The notes below the pieces were generated by a model. The model ran no database searches. It had not been told where the DNA came from and was given only the letters and a program-made list of their open reading frames with translations. Position numbers and translations under genes: made by a program. Positions 1 through 6,273 of a stretch of DNA of 8,282 nt are shown in pieces (position 1 is the first letter of the stretch; every line of letters begins with the position of its first letter). The DNA is taken from assembly GCA_019312705.1 (NCBI GenBank), contig JAFDCW010000143.1, forward strand, positions 1 through 8,282, written 5' to 3'. This stretch comes from Deltaproteobacteria bacterium (GTDB lineage Bacteria; Myxococcota; Polyangia; Polyangiales; B10-G4).

Positions 1-1
1 C

Positions 2-880
2 TACGTAGACCAAGACATCGACCAGGTCCTCCGGCAGACGCCCATCGACGTTGCCTTCCTGGCGCTTCACGGGACCTACGGCGAGGACGGTTGTGTGCAG
101 GGGCTGCTCGAAATCCTCGGGATCCCCTACACCGGCTCCGGGGTCCTCGCGAGCGCCCTGTCGATGGACAAGCTCAAGTCCAAGGAACTCTTCCGGCTCT
201 ACAACGTCCCCACGCCCCCCTACTACGCAATCGACACGGGACGGCTCGACGACCTCGAAGAGGTTCACGGGTCCTTCGGCTTCCCGGTCTTCGTGAAGCC
301 CCGGCGAGGCGGGTCGAGCGTCGGCGCGGGCCGCGCCAACGATTTCGCCGAACTCCGGTCGCGGGTCATCGACGCCAGTCGCTTCGATTCGTCGGTCCTC
401 GTCGAGCGTTTCGTCGGAGGCCGCGAGGTCACCGTCGGGCTCATCGACGGCAAGGCCCTCGGTGCCCTCGAGGTCGTCCCGAAAGGCTCCTTCTACGACT
501 ACAAGTCGAAGTACCAATCGGGACAGAGCGAGTACCACTTCCCCGCGCGCCTCACCCCGACCCGCTACAAGGGCGTGCTCAACATCGCGGAGCGTGCCAA
601 CGCGGCCCTCGGTGCTACCGGTGCGACGCGAGTCGACTTCCTCGTGACCGAGGGCGAAAACGAATACGTGCTCGAGGTCAATACGATCCCCGGGCTCACG
701 CCGACCTCCCTGCTTCCGAAGATCGCCAAGGGCGCGGGCTACGAGTTCGGTGACCTCTGCATCGCGATGGTCGAGCGCGCCGATACCGGCGTCGTGAACG
801 GCATCGACGACGACGCCGGCGATGACTTGGACGACCCTGGCGAGAGCCAGGACGCGGCGCCCTTCCTCGACGCCGAATAG
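2..880 (+). CDS. ddl: D-alanine--D-alanine ligase, 5'-truncated by the window edge
   Basis: This cytoplasmic ATP-grasp enzyme joins two D-alanines using ATP, supplying the dipeptide for the peptidoglycan precursor. The frame is open from base 2 and gives 292 residues ending at TAG 878-880. The true start lies left of the window; by comparison with E. coli DdlB about 40-60 N-terminal residues are missing, including the first catalytic Glu. Visible motifs, in fragment numbering, are HGTYGEDG at 23-30, YTGSG...SMDK at 43-57, the ATP-binding KPRRGGSSVG at 99-108, and FYDYKSKY at 164-171. The last Tyr of that stretch occupies the DdlB Tyr216 position, which favours D-Ala-D-Ala over D-Ala-D-Lac. 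Metal ligands are Asp212 (RVDF) and Glu225/Asn227 in LEVNTIPGLT. The family normally ends soon after this region; here an acidic Asp-rich tail (about 262-292) follows. It faces the minus-strand operon convergently, so it is probably an independent transcription unit. Family assignment is secure. Confidence 0.97.
   Translation, partial: YVDQDIDQVLRQTPIDVAFLALHGTYGEDGCVQGLLEILGIPYTGSGVLASALSMDKLKSKELFRLYNVPTPPYYAIDTGRLDDLEEVHGSFGFPVFVKPRRGGSSVGAGRANDFAELRSRVIDASRFDSSVLVERFVGGREVTVGLIDGKALGALEVVPKGSFYDYKSKYQSGQSEYHFPARLTPTRYKGVLNIAERANAALGATGATRVDFLVTEGENEYVLEVNTIPGLTPTSLLPKIAKGAGYEFGDLCIAMVERADTGVVNGIDDDAGDDLDDPGESQDAAPFLDAE
836..851. other. GC-rich perfect hairpin with GNRA-type loop near the ddl 3' end
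   Basis: CCTGGC, a four-base GAGA loop and GCCAGG form a perfect 6-bp stem. It lies 26 bases before the ddl stop codon and about 40 bases beyond the stop of the convergent lipoprotein gene. There is no T-run on either side, so it is not a standard intrinsic terminator. It could still act as a pause or 3'-end stabilising structure for one or both convergent transcripts, since the 12-bp gap between the genes has no room for a terminator. It may simply be coding sequence that folds. Confidence 0.25.
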
Positions 881-892
881 CCAAATCGCCGG

Positions 893-2575
893 TCAGCGTT
901 CGAAGCGCATGACTTCAATCGGCGCCTCACCGCCGCCGGCCGCGTGCAAGCGCAGTTCGGTCCGCGGTGCGCAGCTCCCGACGGTCGCCAAAGGACCTGC
1001 CCCTTGGTCGATGGGGTCTTCTCCCCGTCGCAGGGTCAGAGTGACGGGGGATTGTCCGTCGTGGGCCACAGCCACCCAGCGAACGCAGGCCGTTCCATCG
1101 CCGAGGGCCGGCACCGGGCCGGCACCGACGGTCACGCGCTCGACGAGTCGGTAGGCATCCGTTGACGCGTCTTCGACGGCGTCGAGCAAAGTGCCCCGGG
1201 CTCTTTCTGCCACGGCCGCGAGCTCCGCCGGCACTTCCTTGGCAAAGTGCGTCAGCGTGAAGCGCCCTTCCCCGCGTCGTGAAATCAGCGAGACCGACAC
1301 GTCGGTGGGGGCGTCCGGGCAGAGCCGGGCTCTCGCCGAGGACCGAGCGCCGCCCCGTTCGGCGAGGGTGTGACCCGCGCGATCGGTGACGCGCAGGACC
1401 AGCCGCCCGATGCCGCGGCCTCCGTCGGCGACGATCAGCGAACAACGGCCCGCGGGCAGGGTCAAGCGGTTCATAGACGCGCCGCCGCTGCGCAGGTCTC
1501 CCGCGACTCGGGTGAGTTCACGCCATCCGGCCGCGGTCGCGACGGCAGCCGAAGCCCGGCGAACGTCCTCGACATCGCGGCCCGTGCGCCGTCCCTCTTG
1601 GCGCTCACCGAGCCAGAGCCCACTGCTTCCGCCAACGCGAGCCTCCGCCGCGCTGAAGATGGCCACCTGAGCCTCTCCCCGGCCGATCGCGGAGTGAACC
1701 TCAGCGGCAAAGGAGGCGGTCCGGGCGCTGCAGAGCTGCACGGAGGCGTCGGCGCTCGGGCTCACATCGATGACCACCTCTGCTCCGGCGTCGTCGAGGA
1801 TCCGAAGGTCGACGTCGGCGAGGCCAGGACCGCTGAGAGCGATGATGGTGTAGCAGCGACCGAGTTCGACCCCGAGGGGGACCCGAACGCGCTGGTCGTT
1901 CGAAAGGATCACGGGGATCGGGGACCCCTCCGGCGAGAAGCCGCGGCGCGCGACGCCCTCGATCCATCCGTGCATGCGCACATCGCGCCCGCCCTCGCCG
2001 GCGCCGGCGCTGGCCACGCCGGGCTGCCCGCCGACGACCGCCGCCGCTGCCCCGAAGCCGCCCCGGGGCCCGAGAAAGGACGCGTAGAGATACGTGCCGA
2101 TGCCTTCATAGGCCGTCAGCGAGTAGTAGAAGCGGCGGTCGGCGTCGGGGGCGGCGCAGACCTGCACCGTGGGGTGAGCGTCGGGTTCGACGTCCTCCGC
2201 GAGCACGTCACCGCTCGGCGCGAAGAGCGTGGCGTCGAGGTCTCGGATGCCCCGGGACGTAATGGCGACGACGGTGGCACAGCGGCCCCGGGGAATGGTG
2301 ATTTCGGTGGTCTCTTGCCCCCGGGCGGTGAGGAACCCCCGCCCCGTCGGCCCCCCAGTGGCCCACCCGGCCTGGGCGAGGCGCCGCCCGAAATCCTGCA
2401 TCTGCAAGGACACCGGGTCGCTGCCGGTCTGCCACGCAGCGGACTCGGGGGCCGGTGCAGCGGATGATACGCCTCTCTCCGGCGACGCGCCGCAGGCCGC
2501 GGTCAGACCCGGGAGCACCGAGAGCATCGCGATGATGCCCGCGGCCGGCGCCCAAGTCCGCGTCTTCCCATTCAT
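893..2575 (-). CDS. Lipoprotein with four C-X40-C PPC-like modules (last gene of operon)
   Basis: I do not recognise a named family. This 560-residue protein starts with a signal peptide (Lys/Arg at 4 and 6, hydrophobic 11-26) and a lipobox-like LTAAC with Cys28, so it is probably lipid-anchored in the envelope. A low-complexity Ala/Pro/Ser linker follows. Three modules then show a helix ending in Gly-Trp or Gly-Phe (Trp71, Phe213, Trp351) and Cys pairs 99/140, 241/282 and 378/419, each 41 positions apart. Unit 2 has the clearest ADVDL signature. A fourth, degenerate unit carries Cys497/Cys535 and lacks the aromatic and DxDL signatures. The fold is likely a PPC-like beta-sandwich (inference). 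The open frame extends to 2908, but that extension lies over the upstream gene and is Arg/Pro-rich shadow sequence. ATG 2575 is chosen because the signal peptide begins there. A 38-bp gap of 9-bp repeats precedes it. Function is unknown. Confidence 0.85.
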   Translation of the reverse strand: MNGKTRTWAPAAGIIAMLSVLPGLTAACGASPERGVSSAAPAPESAAWQTGSDPVSLQMQDFGRRLAQAGWATGGPTGRGFLTARGQETTEITIPRGRCATVVAITSRGIRDLDATLFAPSGDVLAEDVEPDAHPTVQVCAAPDADRRFYYSLTAYEGIGTYLYASFLGPRGGFGAAAAVVGGQPGVASAGAGEGGRDVRMHGWIEGVARRGFSPEGSPIPVILSNDQRVRVPLGVELGRCYTIIALSGPGLADVDLRILDDAGAEVVIDVSPSADASVQLCSARTASFAAEVHSAIGRGEAQVAIFSAAEARVGGSSGLWLGERQEGRRTGRDVEDVRRASAAVATAAGWRELTRVAGDLRSGGASMNRLTLPAGRCSLIVADGGRGIGRLVLRVTDRAGHTLAERGGARSSARARLCPDAPTDVSVSLISRRGEGRFTLTHFAKEVPAELAAVAERARGTLLDAVEDASTDAYRLVERVTVGAGPVPALGDGTACVRWVAVAHDGQSPVTLTLRRGEDPIDQGAGPLATVGSCAPRTELRLHAAGGGEAPIEVMRFER

Positions 2576-2576
2576 C

Positions 2577-2612
2577 TTCACCTGCGTCACTTGCGTCACT
2601 TGCGTCACTTGC
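2577..2612 (-). repeat. 9-bp tandem repeat forming a series of in-frame stops between two operon genes
   Basis: On the minus strand GCAAGTGAC occurs three times exactly (2612-2604, 2603-2595, 2594-2586), then a degenerate fourth copy GCAGGTGAA runs to 2577. The array fills almost the whole gap between the stop of the 440-aa gene (TGA 2616-2614) and the ATG of the next gene at 2575. In the upstream gene's frame each unit carries a TGA, giving further stops at 2607, 2598, 2589 and 2580, and a last one at 2574 that overlaps the downstream ATG as ATGA. In the downstream frame each unit offers a GTG. The last unit also supplies the AGGTGA nearest to the start, a weak ribosome-binding site with unusually short spacing. 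Nine-base copy changes would keep the frame. Confidence 0.8.
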
Positions 2613-2613
2613 T

Positions 2614-3936
2614 TCACCGGGGTTCTCTGGCCGGTTCTTCCCCGAGCACGGTCAGGTAGCGGCCCCAGGCTCCGTAGAGTCGGCCACGGATGCGGTACCG
2701 GCCGCTCTCTTCGGGGCAGTGATAGAGAACCGGGGAGGCGTTGGCCCCGACATCCCAGGCCAGGAGCGCGCCGCGCTCGTCGACGAGCATCAGATCCAAG
2801 TCGCCCTCTGCTGCCTCGTCGGCTGTCACCGCGGACAATCCGTAGCAGCGCCCAGCTTCGAGGTCGATGGGGATCCACAGAGTTTGCCCAGGGATCAGCA
2901 TGCCCCACGGCAGAGGCCGGGGCGACAGACCTCGGGCCGCGAGGCGAGCTCGGACCTCGGCCCAGCGTCCCCGGGCATTGCCCTCCACCCCTGGGGGCGT
3001 TCCGCTGACATCTGGGAGGACATAGGTCCGGAGCGTGTAGTCACCGCGACCCGCGAACATGCGCACGTCCGCCACGAGCTCGCCGCTCTCTGGGGGGCAG
3101 AGCCGTACGACGGCATCGTTTCGGCGCGACTCGTCTCGACCGACTTCGAGGCCGTTCAACGTGCGCACGAAGAGGTCGACGTCACCGACCTCCGCCCCTC
3201 CGACGAGGGCGATGGCGTAGCACCGGCCCCCTTCGAGGAGCAGTCGCCGCGCCTCTCGGAGGCCTTGGCTGAGCTGCCCCGTCTGGGCGGGTCCGTCGGG
3301 GCTGTACCCCAGCCGTGCGAGGCGCTCGGCCATCGCGACTCCGGCGTCGTCAACGCTGCGCCCCGGGGGGGCCGCCCCGACCTGAGCCGAAGGCCGGCGG
3401 ATTCCCCCGGAGGTCGCGAAGCACGCGCCGACGGTCCGCCCGAGGTCTGGGAGCTGCACCGGAGCATCGCGAAACGCGATGAGCGCGACCTCGCCCTGGC
3501 CCTTGTACATCTCGAGATTGACGACCAGATGCAGGCCGGCGGCACCGCAGAACCGAACGTAGGGCCGGGCGTCGACGTTCGCATCTCGTTCGAGGAGGAC
3601 CCCGCGGCCGGTCATCAGGGAGAGGTCGAGGTCATGCACCCGACGATGACCCACCGCCAGGAAGCCGACGCATTCGCTGGCCTCGAAGACGAAGGGCCGC
3701 GAGCGGCTCTGACCTTCGGTCAAGAAGTCCCGATAAGGCTCGCTCGTCGGCGTCGCCCCGCCCGCGCCGAGAGCCACCACGGCGGCGTCGACGCATTCGC
3801 CGAGGACGTCGGCGGGGCCGTCCCCGGGCGGCTCATCCGCCCCAACAGGAGCCGCCGCCCCGAGCGACGCCCCAACCAGCAAGACCGCCAGCCCCCCCCG
3901 GCCGGGATGCCAGGAAACCCGTCGTGTTCCTCTCAT
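2614..3936 (-). CDS. Secreted protein with three C-X40-C PPC-like modules
   Basis: This 440-residue protein has no recognised named family. The N-terminus has an Arg-rich start (residues 3, 5, 6, 13), a hydrophobic stretch at about 14-30 and a likely signal peptidase I site near VGA-D (about residue 33). It has no lipobox Cys, so it is probably soluble in the periplasm or exported, unlike its three relatives. Modules have Cys pairs 89/130, 239/280 and 364/407. DLDL or DVDL follows the first Cys of units 1 and 2, and GDLDL that of unit 3. Helices ending in Gly-Tyr211 and Arg-Gly-Leu337 precede units 2 and 3; in unit 1 this motif is degenerate. An extra Cys pair, 48 and 172, brackets unit 1. 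ATG 3936 overlaps the upstream stop as ATGA and has no obvious Shine-Dalgarno sequence, so translation is likely coupled to the preceding gene. Function is unknown. Confidence 0.87.
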   Translation of the reverse strand: MRGTRRVSWHPGRGGLAVLLVGASLGAAAPVGADEPPGDGPADVLGECVDAAVVALGAGGATPTSEPYRDFLTEGQSRSRPFVFEASECVGFLAVGHRRVHDLDLSLMTGRGVLLERDANVDARPYVRFCGAAGLHLVVNLEMYKGQGEVALIAFRDAPVQLPDLGRTVGACFATSGGIRRPSAQVGAAPPGRSVDDAGVAMAERLARLGYSPDGPAQTGQLSQGLREARRLLLEGGRCYAIALVGGAEVGDVDLFVRTLNGLEVGRDESRRNDAVVRLCPPESGELVADVRMFAGRGDYTLRTYVLPDVSGTPPGVEGNARGRWAEVRARLAARGLSPRPLPWGMLIPGQTLWIPIDLEAGRCYGLSAVTADEAAEGDLDLMLVDERGALLAWDVGANASPVLYHCPEESGRYRIRGRLYGAWGRYLTVLGEEPAREPR

Positions 3937-5684
3937 TGCGTACCGTCGAGGCGTTGCAGGGTCACCGCGCCGCTACCTCGATAGGCGACGACTTCGAGGA
4001 CGACCGCGATGGTGCCGTCCTCCGCGCAGCGAGTCACGGCGGCGTAGGCCTCGGGCCCCGACGACGACGCCAGCAGTCGACCCTCCCGGTCGCGCAGCAA
4101 GACGTCGACGTCAGCGACCCCCTCCTCGCCGGCGACCGCGACGGCGACGCAGCGACCGACCGGGATGGTGAGCCGTGCTCGATGGGCGGTGCCCTCCTCG
4201 AGGTGCAGGACCTCGAGAGGGGCGCTCTCGAAGCCCCGGTCGCGCAGCGCCGCGGTGGCTTCTTCGAGGCGCAGGGCCCGCACGTCGACCGTCTCCGCCG
4301 GTGCGCGCTGGGTTGCGAGGGCGTAGGGACCGGCCCGTCCGTACGCCTTGACCGTCACTCTCACCGTCGTCGTCTCACGGGGGCAAATCCGGACCCGGGC
4401 CGTCGGAGCCACGCTGGTATCACGGTCGATCGTGACCCCGTCTCGGCTCAGGTAGAGGTCGAGGTCCGTCTCGGTCCTACCCGCAGCACCGAGGACGACA
4501 AAACACCCCGGGCCGAGGACGAGTTCGTGGTTGCGCACCTCTCCCGGAGCCACCCATCCGTCGGGCACGATGAAGGAGGGGGCGCCGTAGCCCCGGGCTT
4601 CGAGGGCTGCAACCGAAGCCGACATGGCAGCGACGGGCTCCCCTTCGGGCCCCGAGCCACCTTCGCCGGTGCCCTCGACGCCCTCGCCCCCTTCGGCTTC
4701 GATCGTGTGTTCTTCCTCGATGGGAGCGGGGCCACCGACGACCAGGAGTCCGAGGGCGCCGGCCCCTTCGAAGGCGCGGGCGCTCACCCCGTAGCGCCCC
4801 GAGGTCTCGGGGCAGAGCTCGACCTCAGGCTCGGCGTCCCCTTCGAGGTTGCGCGCGACCTCGGCTCCGGCCGGATCGAAGAGCGTCAAATCGACGTCCC
4901 GAAGCCCTTCATCCCCGCGGGCCATCGCGACATAGCAGCGCCCCGGCTCGAGCTGGAAGGCGACCTTCACTTCGTCGCCCTCGGCGACCCGTTCGAGGCG
5001 GGGCTCCCCGAGGGGCAGGAAGCCCCGTTCCCGGAGCACCGTGCGGCGCTCGGCGAGGCGCTCCTCGACGTCGCGGAAGGGAACCTGGGGCGCGAGTACG
5101 CCCTCGAAGATCCCTTCGAAGCCTTCTCCCGCACCGGGGATCGTGCGAAACGCCCCGAGGACCACGGCGCCGGAGCCTTCGAGGGACCGCACGACGAGGT
5201 GGTGCGGGATCGTCTCTCCGGCTCGTCGAGGGGGAGCCTGGGGGCAGATGTGGGCCAGCCCTCCCTCGCCCATGACGGCTGCAGCGACAACCTCGATGCC
5301 TTCTCCGTCGAAGACGGAGATCGACAGCTCCCGGACCCGTCCTCCGGAGAGCCCGACGAAGGTCGTGCAGCGGCCAGCGTCGAGGTCGATGGGCAGGGCT
5401 ACGCCTTCCCCTTCGAGGAGGAAGATCCGGGTGGCTCCAATCTCGTCATCATAGCCGCGGCCGCGCATTCGCTCCCGCAGCCGCCCGAAGCGCCGGGTCA
5501 GAGCATCGAGGGGACCCGTCCCGTCCGTGGGGAAGGGGCTGGCATTCGAAGCGAGCTCTCCGGCTTCCTGGGCTTCTTGGGCTTCTTGCGCTCCTTCGAC
5601 TCCGCCGAATTCTTGCGGCGCCGTGCATCCTGCCAGAGTCGCAAGGGTCGTCAGCGCCACGACCGTCGCCGAGGCGAGACTCAC
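3933..5684 (-). CDS. Lipoprotein with four C-X40-C PPC-like modules
   Basis: This 583-residue protein starts at GTG 5684, with GGAG five bases upstream; the start overlaps the preceding stop as GTGA. A hydrophobic leader ends in a canonical lipobox LAGC (Cys20, then Thr21), although the n-region lacks Lys/Arg. A spacer with an Ala-Gln-Glu tripeptide repeat follows (about 32-41). Four modules have helix-terminal aromatics Tyr78, Phe222, Tyr366 and Phe485, each 27-28 positions before a first Cys. The Cys pairs are 106/147, 250/291, 394/434 and 512/553. DVDL, DLDL and DVDV signatures are clear in units 2-4; unit 1 has ELSI instead. An acidic Gly/Glu-rich linker (about 322-350) separates units 2 and 3. 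Apart from the lipid Cys, every cysteine is in a module pair. A PPC-like beta-sandwich fold is inferred from the strand pattern. Likely envelope-anchored, ligand unknown. Confidence 0.88.
   Translation of the reverse strand: MSLASATVVALTTLATLAGCTAPQEFGGVEGAQEAQEAQEAGELASNASPFPTDGTGPLDALTRRFGRLRERMRGRGYDDEIGATRIFLLEGEGVALPIDLDAGRCTTFVGLSGGRVRELSISVFDGEGIEVVAAAVMGEGGLAHICPQAPPRRAGETIPHHLVVRSLEGSGAVVLGAFRTIPGAGEGFEGIFEGVLAPQVPFRDVEERLAERRTVLRERGFLPLGEPRLERVAEGDEVKVAFQLEPGRCYVAMARGDEGLRDVDLTLFDPAGAEVARNLEGDAEPEVELCPETSGRYGVSARAFEGAGALGLLVVGGPAPIEEEHTIEAEGGEGVEGTGEGGSGPEGEPVAAMSASVAALEARGYGAPSFIVPDGWVAPGEVRNHELVLGPGCFVVLGAAGRTETDLDLYLSRDGVTIDRDTSVAPTARVRICPRETTTVRVTVKAYGRAGPYALATQRAPAETVDVRALRLEEATAALRDRGFESAPLEVLHLEEGTAHRARLTIPVGRCVAVAVAGEEGVADVDVLLRDREGRLLASSSGPEAYAAVTRCAEDGTIAVVLEVVAYRGSGAVTLQRLDGTQ
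5562..5588 (-). repeat. In-frame 9-bp tandem repeat coding an Ala-Gln-Glu stretch
   Basis: On the plus strand GGCTTCCTG is followed by GGCTTCTTG twice, so there are three 9-bp copies with one mismatch. On the coding strand they give repeated Gln-Glu-Ala codons in the spacer just after the lipobox Cys of the 583-aa lipoprotein. Copy-number change would alter tether length without a frameshift. Confidence 0.75.
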
Positions 5685-6229
5685 GGGCGCTCCGGAGCAG
5701 CAGGCTCCGCGGCGGGGCCGTCGCGGAAGAGGTCGTCGAGGCGCATGTCGATCCCCGTCGGCCCCTCGTAGCGACGGACCGCGAAGAGCCCGGTCCCGGC
5801 GGTCGCCAGAGCGGCGATGTAATAGGTGCCGGCGTGGGGCGGGCAGTAGTGCAGCGCCGCCCCGGGGCCCTGCTGAGCGTCTTGGCTCACTTCGCTCCCG
5901 TCACTGTCGAAGATTCGGAGGTCGAGCTCCCGGAGGGCCTCGCTTCCGGCTCCCAACAATACGTAGCAAGTCCCTCCTCGGAGCGACGCTTCGTCGGCCG
6001 CCGACCCCTGTTCGACCAGGAAGCCGCGCCACTCGTCGCCGGAGCTCGCGAACCCCCGGGTCTGAATCGCCTGGCCGGCGGCGTCGAGGACCGTGCGAAC
6101 CTGCTCCGAGCGAAATTCCGCGGCGCGCCGGGGCGCGGGTGCCGGCCCCTCGGCGGCGACGTCTGTATCGCAGGCGGAGGCCCAACCGGCGACGGCCGTC
6201 ACGACCACGACGCGTGCCAAGAATCCCAA
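5681..6229 (-). CDS. Small lipoprotein with a single C-X40-C PPC-like module
   Basis: This 182-residue protein is the single-module member of the operon's exported family. Its leader has one Arg (residue 6), a Val-rich core and a lipobox-like ASAC with Cys20. Asp21 follows, a residue that in E. coli retains lipoproteins in the inner membrane. After an Ala/Pro linker, a helix ends in Arg-Gly-Phe60. The module has Cys88, ELDL at about 101-104 and Cys129 in YCPP, then GTYYIA strands and an Arg-Arg-Tyr-Glu end. A 35-residue acidic/Pro tail follows. The longest in-frame start is TTG 6229, preceded by an in-frame TAG at 6244-6242. An ATG at 6239 is out of frame by one base through a run of six G, so the start is uncertain. 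The 3' end overlaps the next gene by four bases. It sits 44 bases after the kinase stop. Function is unknown. Confidence 0.8.
   Translation of the reverse strand: MGFLARVVVVTAVAGWASACDTDVAAEGPAPAPRRAAEFRSEQVRTVLDAAGQAIQTRGFASSGDEWRGFLVEQGSAADEASLRGGTCYVLLGAGSEALRELDLRIFDSDGSEVSQDAQQGPGAALHYCPPHAGTYYIAALATAGTGLFAVRRYEGPTGIDMRLDDLFRDGPAAEPAAPERP
5690..5693 (-). promoter_or_regulatory. Ribosome-binding site supporting the GTG start at 5684
   Basis: GGAG (read CCGGAG on the minus strand) lies five bases before GTG 5684, inside the end of the preceding coding region. It supports a GTG start for the 583-aa lipoprotein, which lacks an upstream in-frame ATG or GTG in the adjacent stretch. Confidence 0.6.
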
Positions 6230-6273
6230 GACCCCCCATACCTATTGGAGGCCGTACTGCGACTGCCGTCGAA

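Noticed and set aside
91..753. An Arg-rich plus-strand frame overlapping ddl
   Set aside because: Out-of-frame reading of ddl; the ddl frame carries all catalytic motifs.
1370..2467. A 365-codon plus-strand open frame opposite the last lipoprotein gene
   Set aside because: Shadow of the minus-strand gene: low-complexity Arg/Ala/Gly-rich translation, no domain, no ribosome-binding site seen.
2577..2612. The 9-bp direct repeats considered as a CRISPR-like or iteron array
   Set aside because: Units are contiguous with no spacers, too short for CRISPR, and there is no replication gene nearby; a simple tandem repeat at a gene junction fits better.
2576..2908. N-terminal extension of the 560-aa lipoprotein by 111 codons
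   Set aside because: It would overlap the 3' end of the preceding gene by almost 300 bases and bury the signal peptide behind an Arg/Pro-rich sequence; ATG 2575 gives a proper leader.
3924..5771. A 615-codon open frame on the plus strand opposite the two central lipoprotein/secreted genes
   Set aside because: It is antisense to two well-supported genes with signal peptides and repeat modules. Its translation has no recognisable domain or leader, and long antisense frames are expected in DNA this rich in G and C.
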